A stretch of 11,605 nt of DNA from Burkholderiaceae bacterium (GTDB lineage Bacteria; Pseudomonadota; Gammaproteobacteria; Burkholderiales; Burkholderiaceae_C), in NCBI GenBank assembly GCA_025458585.1, contig JALOSD010000044.1, positions 1-11,605 on the forward strand, read 5' to 3'. The position numbers and the translations under genes are program-made. Positions 1 to 6,513 of this stretch are shown here, piece after piece. Within the stretch, counting starts at the first letter, position 1. Each line of letters opens with the position of its first letter. The notes beneath the pieces were generated by a model that worked only from the letters and a program-made list of their open reading frames with translations, made no database searches and had not been told where the DNA came from.

Positions 1-97
1 CTTCGAGCCGGGGCAGCAGCGCACCGTCGAGCTCGTCGACTACGCCGGCGCGCGCGAGGTGTGGGGTTTCCGCGGCCTCGTGCAAGGAAAGCTCTGA
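1..97 (+). CDS. ureB: Urease beta subunit, C-terminal end (partial)
   Basis: The window opens inside this gene. Reading from base 2 gives 31 residues starting FEPGQQRTVELVDYAGAREV and ending GLVQGKL before TGA at 95-97. This matches the conserved C-terminus of the small UreB subunit (the FEPG...RTVEL and GFxGLVxG patterns), which packs against UreC in the urease trimer; urease hydrolyses urea to ammonia and carbamate in the cytoplasm. The stop codon shares its last base with the ureC ATG (TGATG), so the two subunits are probably translationally coupled. Identification rests on the short match plus position directly before ureC. The other expected upstream genes (ureA, ureD) lie outside the window. 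Confidence 0.9.
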   Translation, partial: FEPGQQRTVELVDYAGAREVWGFRGLVQGKL

Positions 98-240
98 TGG
101 CCACCCTGGGACGACGCGCCTACGCCGAGATGTTCGGCCCCACGGTCGGCGACCGCGTGCGGCTGGCCGACACCGACCTCGTCATCGAGGTCGAGCAGGA
201 CCTGACGCTCAGGGCCGGCGGCTACGGCGAGGAGGTGAAG

Positions 241-339
<99 letters not shown>

Positions 340-522
340 AGCACGAGGCCGTCGACTGCGTGATCACCAACGCGCTGATCGTCGACCACTGGGGCATCGT
401 CAAGGCCGACATCGGCCTGAAGGGCTGCCGCATCGCCGGCATTGGCAAGGCCGGCAACCCCGACGTGCAGCCGGGGGTGGACATCGTGATCGGGCCGGGC
501 ACCGAGGTCATTGCCGGCGAGG

Positions 523-562
523 GGATGATCGTCACCGCCGGCGGATGATCGTCACCGCCGGT
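523..562 (+). repeat. 20-bp tandem duplication inside ureC
   Basis: The 19 bases GGATGATCGTCACCGCCGG occur at 523-541 and again at 543-561 (period 20). The last base of the unit differs, C at 542 against T at 562. The conserved UreC segment EGMIVTAGGFDSHIH needs only one copy. The extra 20 bases shift the frame a second time. Cause as for the neighbouring 35-bp duplication: genuine slippage or assembly error. Confidence 0.92.
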
Positions 563-1892
563 GGCTTCGACAGCCACATCCACTGGATCTGCCCGCAGCA
601 GATCGAGGAGGCGCTGATGTCGGGCATCACGACGATGACCGGCGGCGGCACCGGCCCGGCCCACCAACGCGACGACGTGCACGCCGGGGCCGACCAACAT
701 CGCGCGCATGCTGCAGGCCGCCGATGCGTTTCCGATGAACCTCGGCTTCCTCGGCAAGGGCAACGCGAGCCGCCCGCAGGCACTTCAGCAGCAGATCGAG
801 GCCGGCGCCATCGGGCTGAAGCTGCACGAGGACTGGGGCACGACGCCGAGCGCGATCGACTGCTGCCTGTCGGTGGCCGAGGCGACCGACACCCAGGTCG
901 CGATCCACACCGACACGCTCAACGAGAGCGGCTTCGTCGAGGACACGATCGCCGCGTTCAAGGGCCGCACGATCCACACCTTCCACACCGAGGGTGCCGG
1001 CGGCGGCCACGCGCCCGACATCCTGAAGGTGGTCGGCGAGGAAAACGTTCTGCCGAGCTCGACCAACCCGACGCGGCCCTACACCGTCAACACGCTCGAC
1101 GAGCACCTCGACATGCTGATGGTGTGCCACCACCTCGACGCCAGCATCGCCGAGGACCTGGCGTTCGCCGAGAGCCGCATCCGCCGCGAGACGATCGCTG
1201 CCGAGGACGTCCTGCACGACCTCGGCGCGATCAGCATCATGAGCAGCGACAGCCAGGCAATGGGGCGCGTCGGCGAGGTCGTCACACGCACCTGGCAGAC
1301 GGCGCACAAGATGAAGGTGCAGCGCGGGCCGCTACCCGAGGACAGCGCGAGGAACGACAACTTCCGCGTCAAGCGCTACGTGGCCAAGTACACGATCAAC
1401 CCGGCGATCACGCACGGCATGAGCCACGAGGTCGGCAGCGTCGAGGTCGGCAAGTGGGCCGACCTCGTGCTGTGGAAGCCGGCCTTCTTCGGCGTCAAGC
1501 CGGCGCTGGTGCTCAAGGGCGGCTTCATCGCCGCGGCGGCGATGGGCGACCCCAACGCCAGCATCCCGACGCCGCAGCCGGTGCACTACCGGCCGATGTT
1601 CGGCGCCTTCGGCGGCGCGATGCACCGCACGTCGATCACGTTCGTGTCGCAGGCGGCGCTGGCCGGCGGTGTAGGCGAAGCCTACGGGCTGCACAAGCAC
1701 CTGGCCGCGGTCAAGGGCTGCCGCACCGTCAAGAAGACGGACATGGTGCACAACGGCTACCTGCCGGCGATGCACGTCGACGCGCAGACCTACGAGGTGC
1801 GCGCCGACGGGCAGCTCCTGACCTGCGAGCCGGCCACCGTGCTGCCGATGGCGCAGCGCTACTTCCTGTTCTGACTCGCCGTGCGCTGTGCT

Positions 1893-2276
1893 TCAGCGCG
1901 GCTCGGCGTGGGCGCGGATCCAGGCGGCGAAGTCGTCTTCGGACAGGTCGCCGGCGGCGACGGCGAGCATCGTCAGCGTCGCCTCGGCTTGCGACGCGAC
2001 GAGCCGGTGGCCGTTCAACGCGAGGAACAGACCGACGGCGAGGAACGCGGCGCGCTTGTTGCCATCGACGAAAGGATGGTTCTTCGCCAGCCCGACGCCG
2101 TACGCCGCCGCGAGCGCCGCCAAGTCGGGGTCGCCATAAGCCACGAGGTTGTGCGGACGCGCCAGTGCGGAGTCGAGCAGGCCTTCGTCGCGCAGCCCGG
2201 GAGCGCCGCCGTGTTCGGCGAGGCTCTCGTCGTGCAGCAGCAGCAGCGCGCGGCGGTCGACGAAGCGCCAGCTCAT
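1893..2276 (-). CDS. doc: Doc/Fic-fold toxin of a type II toxin–antitoxin pair
   Basis: This 127-residue protein carries HPFVDGNKRAA at residues 67-77, matching the Doc variant of the Fic motif, HxFxDxNKR. In phage P1 Doc this motif serves kinase activity: Doc phosphorylates the elongation factor EF-Tu and stops translation, instead of transferring AMP as canonical Fic enzymes (GNGR) do. His67 and Asp71 correspond to the catalytic and metal-binding positions, and Lys74 replaces the glycine of classical Fic. Length fits the death-on-curing family (about 125 aa). Its ATG overlaps the antitoxin stop by 4 bp (ATGA) with no visible Shine-Dalgarno sequence, so translation is probably coupled to the antitoxin. 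It converges on ureC, whose stop is 18 bp away. The EF-Tu target is inferred from the family, not visible here. Confidence 0.9.
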   Translation of the reverse strand: MSWRFVDRRALLLLHDESLAEHGGAPGLRDEGLLDSALARPHNLVAYGDPDLAALAAAYGVGLAKNHPFVDGNKRAAFLAVGLFLALNGHRLVASQAEATLTMLAVAAGDLSEDDFAAWIRAHAEPR

Positions 2277-2497
2277 TTCGCGAGTTGGTGGAACGTGTCG
2301 CGGTACTCGCGCATGAACTCGCGACCGAGCTTGAGCTGCTCGTCGAGCGCCGGGTCGTAGGGCGTGAGCGTGACGCCGTTGGCCGCCTCGGTAACGAACA
2401 CCGTGTCGCCCTTCTCGAGCTTCAGGCGCGCGAGGATTTCCTTCGGCAGGATGACGCCGACCGAATTGCCGATCTGCGTGAGCTTGAGCGCCGTCAT
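2273..2497 (-). CDS. AbrB/MazE/SpoVT-type antitoxin
   Basis: This 74-residue protein has an N-terminal swapped-hairpin AbrB-type DNA-binding domain: residues 1-45 include LTQIGNSVGVILPKEILARL and LEKGDTVFV, the usual MazE/AbrB signature. The charged C-terminal part (about 50-74) is the likely toxin-binding tail. It is the first gene of the pair and overlaps the toxin start by 4 bp. By analogy with other such antitoxins it should neutralise the Doc toxin and bind its own promoter. A GGAG 8 bases before the ATG is the ribosome binding site, and the symmetric AT-rich element upstream (2513-2531) is the likely operator. P1 Doc is paired with Phd rather than an AbrB-type partner; the family call here is clear from the N-terminal motif. 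Confidence 0.9.
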   Translation of the reverse strand: MTALKLTQIGNSVGVILPKEILARLKLEKGDTVFVTEAANGVTLTPYDPALDEQLKLGREFMREYRDTFHQLAK

Positions 2498-2512
2498 CGT
2501 CGCGACTCCGTA

Positions 2513-2531
2513 GTTATAACGAAAGTTATAC
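2513..2531. promoter_or_regulatory. Symmetric AT-rich operator/promoter between antitoxin and ureE
   Basis: On the plus strand GTTATAAC (2513-2520, itself palindromic), then GAAA, then GTTATAC (2525-2531). On the minus strand this supplies two TATAAC hexamers (2513-2518 and 2525-2530), both good -10 boxes for the antitoxin, with GGAG and the ATG just downstream. On the plus strand TATACT (2527-2532) is a possible -10 for ureE. No convincing -35 is visible on either strand. The repeated half-sites 12 bp apart and the location suggest an antitoxin-bound operator; this is inference. Confidence 0.6.
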
Positions 2532-2564
2532 TAACGCCGATCCCGACCTGCCGCAACCCCGCCG

Positions 2565-3191
2565 ATGCTCACCGTCAACAAGCTCATCCCCCATGGCCGC
2601 GGCCTGGCCAAGGCGCTGCTCGCGCGCGCGTCGCACGTCGCGCTCGACTGGGACACGCGGCAGAAGAGCCGCTTCGACGCCACCGACTCGGCCGGCCGCC
2701 ACCTCGGCGTGTTCCTGTCGCGCGGGCAGGTGGTGCGCGGCGGCGACGTGCTGGTGGCCGAGGACGGCTCGTTGATCCGCGTCGACGCCGCGCCGCAGCC
2801 GGTGCTCGTCGTGCGCCCCTGCGCCGAGCACGGCTCGCCGTTCGACCTGCTGCGCGCCGCCTACCACCTCGGCAACCGGCACGTGCAGCTCGAGCTGAAG
2901 TCCGACCACCTCAAGCTCGAACCCGACCACGTGCTCGCCGAGATGCTGCGCGCGATGCACCTGATCGTGCGCGGGGAGCAGGCGGCGTTCGAGCCCGAAG
3001 CGGGAGCCTATGCGGCGGGCGGTCACGGCCAAGCGCACGCGCATGCGCATGCGCACGATCACCGCCACGCGCACGACCATGTTGCCGAGCACGGTCACGA
3101 TCACGCGCACGGCCCGGCGTGCACCCACGATCACGACCACGGGCACGATCACGGGCACGCGCACGGGCACGGGCACGGTCATGGCCACTGA
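2565..3191 (+). CDS. ureE: Urease accessory protein UreE, nickel chaperone with His-rich tail
   Basis: UreE is a dimeric nickel metallochaperone that supplies Ni(II) to the UreDFG–apourease complex. The 208-residue product starts MLTVNKLIP. It has the N-terminal peptide-binding-like domain (about 1-75) and the metal-binding domain (about 78-150) with RAAYHLGNRH at 97-106, whose last His corresponds to the dimer-interface nickel ligand of known UreE. Residues 154-208 form a tail with 24 His, mostly alternating with Gly, Asp or Ala. Such tails are known to hold several extra nickel ions and are absent from shorter UreE proteins. No clear Shine-Dalgarno sequence precedes the ATG; the toxin–antitoxin pair separates it from ureC, so expression may depend on read-through or on the small divergent control region just upstream. 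Its 3' end overlaps ureF by 11 bp. Confidence 0.93.
   Translation: MLTVNKLIPHGRGLAKALLARASHVALDWDTRQKSRFDATDSAGRHLGVFLSRGQVVRGGDVLVAEDGSLIRVDAAPQPVLVVRPCAEHGSPFDLLRAAYHLGNRHVQLELKSDHLKLEPDHVLAEMLRAMHLIVRGEQAAFEPEAGAYAAGGHGQAHAHAHAHDHRHAHDHVAEHGHDHAHGPACTHDHDHGHDHGHAHGHGHGHGH
3028..3182 (+). repeat. Low-complexity repeats coding the UreE His tail
   Basis: This stretch is built from near-repeats of CACGCG, CACGAT and CACGGG hexamers encoding His-X pairs. It includes a 25-bp strictly alternating purine–pyrimidine run (3033-3057) with a 16-bp palindrome, GCGCATGCGCATGCGC, at 3039-3054. Such DNA can slip in replication, changing tail length in steps of two residues. It is coding sequence, not a CRISPR or mobile element. 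Confidence 0.8.
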
Positions 3192-3894
3192 CGACGCCTG
3201 CGCCACGACGCGCACGCCGGCCGCAGCGCCGCTGCTGCAGCTGATCTGGCTCGCGTCGCCGGCGCTGCCGGTCGGCGGGTTCAGTTACTCGGAGGGGCTG
3301 GAGGCGGCCGTCGACGCGGGCGTCGTGGTCGACGAGGCGAGCGCGCGCGGCTGGCTGCTCGACCAGCTCGCGCTGGTGCAGGCGCGCAGCGACCTTGCCG
3401 CCGCCGCCGCGGCGTTCGAGGCCTGGCAACAACACGACGCCGCCCGCGTGCACGCGCTCAACGCCTGGGTGGCCGCCACGCGCGAGACGGCCGAGCTGCG
3501 GCTGCAGAGCGAGCAGATGGGCCGCTCGCTCGCGCAGTGGCTGCGCCAGCGCACGGGTGATGACCCGCGCGTCGACACGCTGGACGCGCTCGCACCGCCC
3601 ACCTGGCCGGTGGCGTTCGCGCTCGCCGCCGCGGTCACCGGCGCTTCGGCGCGCGACGCATTGCTCGCGATGGCCTTCGGCTGGGCCGAGAACCTGGTGC
3701 AGGCCGCGGTCCGCGCCGTTCCGCTGGGCCAGAGCGCCGGCCAGCGCATCCTCGGCGCGCTTGCCGACGCAATCCCCGACGCCGTCGACGCCGCACGGGC
3801 CGCCACCGACGACACGCGGCAGTCGTTCGCCCCGATGCTCGCCGTGCTGTCGGCGCGCCACGAAACCCAGTACTCCCGCCTGTTCCGCTCATGA
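3181..3894 (+). CDS. ureF: Urease accessory protein UreF
   Basis: UreF bridges UreD/UreH and UreG in the apourease activation complex and controls UreG GTP hydrolysis during nickel insertion. The 237-residue product has the family landmarks: LPVGGFSYSEGLE (29-41), ETAELRLQSEQMGRSL (102-117), an AENLVQAAVRAVPLGQ segment (169-184) and the conserved C-terminus HETQYSRLFRS (227-237). It is almost entirely helical and alanine-rich. The ATG at 3181 lies within the end of ureE (11-bp overlap). I chose it because frame and length fit the family; the frame is open further upstream, but there it only reads the ureE His-tail DNA out of frame. The stop overlaps the ureG start (ATGA), indicating coupled translation of two partner proteins. 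Confidence 0.94.
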   Translation: MATDDACATTRTPAAAPLLQLIWLASPALPVGGFSYSEGLEAAVDAGVVVDEASARGWLLDQLALVQARSDLAAAAAAFEAWQQHDAARVHALNAWVAATRETAELRLQSEQMGRSLAQWLRQRTGDDPRVDTLDALAPPTWPVAFALAAAVTGASARDALLAMAFGWAENLVQAAVRAVPLGQSAGQRILGALADAIPDAVDAARAATDDTRQSFAPMLAVLSARHETQYSRLFRS

Positions 3895-4550
3895 ATGCCT
3901 TGCACCGCATCCCAGGCCGCACCAAGAAGCTGCCCCCGCTGCGCGTGGGCGTCGGCGGCCCCGTCGGCTCGGGCAAGACGACGCTGGTCGAGATGCTGTG
4001 CAAGGCGATGCGCGAGCGCTGGGACCTGGTGGTGGTCACCAACGACATCTACACCAAGGAAGACCAGCGCCTGCTGACGGTCGCCGGCGCGCTCGCGCCG
4101 GAACGCATCATGGGCGTCGAGACCGGCGGCTGCCCACACACGGCGATCCGCGAGGACGCGTCGATCAACCTCGAGGCCGTCGACCGCATGCTCGTGAAGT
4201 TCCCGAACGCCGACATCGTGTTCATCGAGTCGGGTGGCGACAACCTGGCCGCCACCTTCAGCCCGGAACTGAGCGACCTGACGATCTACGTCATCGACGT
4301 CGCCGCCGGCGAGAAGATCCCGCGCAAGGGCGGCCCCGGCATCACGAAGAGCGACCTGTTCGTGATCAACAAGACCGACCTCGCGCCGCACGTCGGCGCC
4401 GACCTCGCGGTGATGGAGGCCGACACGCGGCGCATGCGTGCGAACCGGCCCTACGTGATGACCAACCTGCGCACGCGGCAGGGCCTGCAGGAGGTGGTCG
4501 ACTTCATCGAACGCAAGGGGCTGCTGACCGCGGCGGTGGCGTCGACCTGA
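3891..4550 (+). CDS. ureG: Urease accessory GTPase UreG
   Basis: UreG is a SIMIBI-class GTPase that accepts nickel from UreE and drives its insertion into apourease by GTP hydrolysis. All landmarks are present in the 219 residues: P-loop GGPVGSGKTT (22-31), the VVTNDIYTKED segment (48-58), the nickel-binding Cys-Pro-His (81-83, in ETGGCPHTAIREDAS), ESGGDNLAATFSPEL (113-127) and the guanine-specificity motif NKTD (160-163). The start ATG overlaps the ureF stop by 4 bp. Nothing is damaged in ureE, ureF or ureG, in contrast with ureC. Immediately after its stop comes the leader of the BON/LysM gene, and no terminator is visible between them. Confidence 0.96.
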   Translation: MNALHRIPGRTKKLPPLRVGVGGPVGSGKTTLVEMLCKAMRERWDLVVVTNDIYTKEDQRLLTVAGALAPERIMGVETGGCPHTAIREDASINLEAVDRMLVKFPNADIVFIESGGDNLAATFSPELSDLTIYVIDVAAGEKIPRKGGPGITKSDLFVINKTDLAPHVGADLAVMEADTRRMRANRPYVMTNLRTRQGLQEVVDFIERKGLLTAAVAST

Positions 4551-4555
4551 TCGCC

Positions 4556-4588
4556 TATAGTCAAGCCGACCGACAACCCTACAGGAGG
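4556..4588 (+). promoter_or_regulatory. Leader of the BON/LysM gene: TATAGT and perfect Shine-Dalgarno
   Basis: TATAGT at 4556-4561, six bases after the ureG stop, is a plausible -10 hexamer, but no matching -35 is seen. AGGAGG at 4583-4588, five bases before the ATG at 4594, is a full Shine-Dalgarno sequence and the strongest in the window. This suggests high translation, independent of the urease genes. The SD call is firm; the promoter is tentative. Confidence 0.6.
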
Positions 4589-4593
4589 ACACG

Positions 4594-5097
4594 ATGGGTC
4601 TCATCAGTTTCATCAAGGAAGCCGGCGAGAAGCTGTTCGGCAAGGGCGAGGCGAAGGCGGCGCAGGAGGCTGCGGCCAAGGCTCCGAGCCCCGAAGCGGT
4701 CGCGAAGGCGAACCGCGCCGCCGCCGATGCGATCGTCGCCTACATCGGCACGATGGGACTGAAGGTCGACGGGCTCGCGGTCGACTTCGACGGCGCGAGT
4801 CGCACCGTCACCGTCTCCGGTCAGGTCGCCGACCAGCCGACGAAGGAGAAGGTCGTGCTGTGCTGCGGCAACGTCGAGGGCGTGGCGGCGGTGAACGACA
4901 TGCTCGTCGTCGTCACGCCGCAGCCCGAGGCGAAGATCTACGTCGTCGTCAAGGGCGACACGCTGTCGAAGATCTCGAAGGAGTTCTACGGCACGCCGAA
5001 CAAGTACATGCAGATCTTCGAGGCCAACAAGCCGATGCTCACGCACCCCGACAAGATCTACCCCGGGCAGGCGCTGCGCATCCCGCCAGACGCCTGA
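4594..5097 (+). CDS. kbp: BON and LysM domain protein (Kbp/YgaU type)
   Basis: The 167-residue protein starts MGLISFIKEAGEKLFGKGE, close to E. coli Kbp (YgaU), which begins MGLFNFVKDAGEKLW. A short helical, alanine-rich linker (about 20-45) is followed by a BON domain (about 43-108, with VTVSGQVADQPTKEKVVL) and a C-terminal LysM domain (114-164, VVKGDTLSKISKEFYG to KIYPGQALRIP). No signal peptide is visible, so it is probably cytoplasmic as in E. coli, where Kbp is a potassium-binding protein induced by stress. Ion binding here is inferred from similarity; the linker makes it slightly longer than the E. coli protein. The LysM region makes NlpD-like or other LysM proteins alternatives, but the N-terminus and BON+LysM order favour Kbp. 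It converges with sppA. Confidence 0.9.
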   Translation: MGLISFIKEAGEKLFGKGEAKAAQEAAAKAPSPEAVAKANRAAADAIVAYIGTMGLKVDGLAVDFDGASRTVTVSGQVADQPTKEKVVLCCGNVEGVAAVNDMLVVVTPQPEAKIYVVVKGDTLSKISKEFYGTPNKYMQIFEANKPMLTHPDKIYPGQALRIPPDA

Positions 5098-5098
5098 T

Positions 5099-5118
5099 CG
5101 CGCCGCGGCCGCGGCGCG
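5099..5118. terminator. 20-bp perfect palindrome between convergent genes
   Basis: CGCGCCGCGG followed by its exact reverse complement fills most of the 28-bp gap between the stops of the BON/LysM gene (5097) and sppA (5126). RNA from either strand could form a GC-only hairpin, consistent with a shared bidirectional terminator. There is no T-tract on either side, so it is not a canonical intrinsic terminator. The palindrome is seen directly; the role is inferred. Confidence 0.45.
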
Positions 5119-5125
5119 CAGGCCG

Positions 5126-6118
5126 TCAGCGCAGCATCGGCGCGAGCTGGCGCAGCCCGAGCACGATGCTCTCGCCGACGCCGGCGCCGAAGCGGCGCGC
5201 CAGCCGCTCGGCGAGGTTGCCGCGCGGCGTGTAGTCGATGATGTCCTCGGCCTGCACGACTTCGCGCGCGACGTAGTCGAGGTTGCCGAGCCGGTCGGCG
5301 AGGCCGAGCTCGATCGCCTGCTCGCCGTTCCAGAACAGCCCCGAGAACGTGTCGGGTGACTCCTTCAGCCGCTCGCCGCGCCCGGCCCTGACGACGGTGA
5401 TGAACTGCTGGTGGATCTGGTCGATCATCGCCTGCGCATACGCGACCTGACGGTCGTTCTGCGGCGAGAACGGGTCGAGCATGCCCTTGTTCTCGCCCGC
5501 GGTCAGCAGCCGGCGCTCGATGCCGAGCTTGTCCATCGCGCCGACGAAACCGAAGCCGTCCATCAGCACGCCGATGCTGCCCACGAGGCTGGCCTTGTCG
5601 ACGAAGATCTCGTCGGCCGCCACCGCCACGTAGTAGGCGCCCGACGCGCAGACCTCCTCGACGACGGCGTACACCTTCTTGCCGTGCTTGACCTTCAGGC
5701 GCTGGATCTCGTCGTTGACGATGCCGGCCTGCACCGGGCTGCCGCCGGGGCTGTTGATGCGCAGCACGACCGCCTGCGCGCCCTGGTCCTCGAAGGCGCT
5801 GCGCAGCCCGGAGACGATGGCCTCGGCGTTGGCGTCGCTCTCGCTCGCGATCTCGCCGCGGATCTCGACGAGCGCGGTGTGGGGCCCGGCCGGCGCGGTC
5901 GGCCCGCGCGTCTCGACGAAGATCGCGTACGCGACGGCGAGGAAGAGGCCGAACCAGGCGAGGCGGAAGAAGACGCGCCAGCGCCGCTCGCTGCGGCGGT
6001 CGCGCATGACCTCCTGCACCAGGCGGTCGACGCTGCGCTCGAGGCCGTCGAGCCGGGCTTCGCGCGTCGGCGCACTGGCGGGTGACGCTGCAGCGGGGGT
6101 GTCGTCGTTCGGGGTCAT
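5126..6118 (-). CDS. sppA: S49-family signal peptide peptidase, SppA type
   Basis: A short-form SppA of 330 residues: a membrane-anchored serine protease that degrades leftover signal peptides. After a hydrophilic N-terminus, residues 49-68 form one transmembrane segment (VFFRLAWFGLFLAVAYAIFV). The protease domain follows: VVLRINSPGGSP (117-128), catalytic Ser159 in CASGAYYVAVAADEI, the SLVGSIGV turn (178-185) and the probable general base Lys211 in AGENKGMLDPFSP. The 52-residue Ser–Lys spacing equals that of B. subtilis SppA (S147/K199). E. coli SppA is a duplicated 67-kDa form; this is the single-domain form. The start ATG at 6118 overlaps the stop of the Rieske gene (ATGA) and lacks a Shine-Dalgarno sequence, so translation is probably coupled. 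An open frame continues upstream to 6238 but has no family resemblance. It is the last gene of the minus-strand operon. Confidence 0.93.
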   Translation of the reverse strand: MTPNDDTPAAASPASAPTREARLDGLERSVDRLVQEVMRDRRSERRWRVFFRLAWFGLFLAVAYAIFVETRGPTAPAGPHTALVEIRGEIASESDANAEAIVSGLRSAFEDQGAQAVVLRINSPGGSPVQAGIVNDEIQRLKVKHGKKVYAVVEEVCASGAYYVAVAADEIFVDKASLVGSIGVLMDGFGFVGAMDKLGIERRLLTAGENKGMLDPFSPQNDRQVAYAQAMIDQIHQQFITVVRAGRGERLKESPDTFSGLFWNGEQAIELGLADRLGNLDYVAREVVQAEDIIDYTPRGNLAERLARRFGAGVGESIVLGLRQLAPMLR

Positions 6119-6513
6119 GGCGAGGTGGGACCGCCCGGGGCGTCGAAGTCGAGCGCCTCGACGGGCGGCGAAGGATACCAATACACGTCGCCGCCGCGCT
6201 CCTCGACGCGGATCGGCTGCAGCCGCCCGCGCCCGCACGGGCCGCCGACGCAGCGGCCGTCGGCCGGCTCGTACGTGGCGCCGTGCACGGCGCAGACGAC
6301 GAAGCGCCGCTCGGCGTCGAGGAACTCGCCCGGCAGCCAGTCGAGTTCACTTGGCACGTGCACGCAGCGGTTGACGTAGGCGACGACGCGGCCGTCGAAG
6401 CGCAGCGCGAACGCGCGCACCGGCTCGCCGCGCCACAGCACGTCGAACGCCACCGCCCGCCCGCGCTCGACGAGCTCGTCGGCGCGGCACAGGCGCAGCG
6501 CGGCCTCAGCCAT
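6115..6513 (-). CDS. Rieske [2Fe-2S] domain protein
   Basis: A stand-alone 132-residue Rieske protein. The cluster ligands are visible: Cys50 and His52 (NRCVHVP) and Cys74 and His77 (FVVCAVHGATYEPADGRCVGGPC), giving Cx1H–21 residues–Cx2H. It has no signal peptide or membrane anchor, so it is cytoplasmic, unlike the Rieske subunit of the bc1 complex, and resembles the small ferredoxin component of ring-hydroxylating dioxygenases. No oxygenase or reductase gene is nearby, so the electron partner is unknown. Cys88 and Cys93 close to the second ligand pair are extra cysteines. The start overlaps the phosphatase stop by 8 bp and its own stop overlaps sppA by 4 bp, placing it firmly in the operon. 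The function of this operon-linked Rieske protein is not known to me. Confidence 0.9.
   Translation of the reverse strand: MAEAALRLCRADELVERGRAVAFDVLWRGEPVRAFALRFDGRVVAYVNRCVHVPSELDWLPGEFLDAERRFVVCAVHGATYEPADGRCVGGPCGRGRLQPIRVEERGGDVYWYPSPPVEALDFDAPGGPTSP

Noticed and set aside
708..1874. A stand-alone 388-residue gene starting at the ATG at 708
   Set aside because: It is the C-terminal two thirds of UreC without the HIH nickel ligands; internal Met in MLQAADAFPMN is not a natural start.
3028..3182. Possible CRISPR array or intergenic repeat array
   Set aside because: Units are 6 bp without spacers and code for the UreE histidine tail.
545..3244. An 899-codon open frame on the plus strand across ureC, the TA region and ureE
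   Set aside because: Only its first 40 or so residues match UreC; the rest is Arg/Ala-rich antiframe of recognised genes, typical of GC-rich DNA.
4521..4561. A full sigma-70 promoter for the BON/LysM gene using CTGACC as -35
   Set aside because: The distance to TATAGT is about 26 bases, too long for a -35/-10 pair; only the -10-like hexamer is reported, at low weight.
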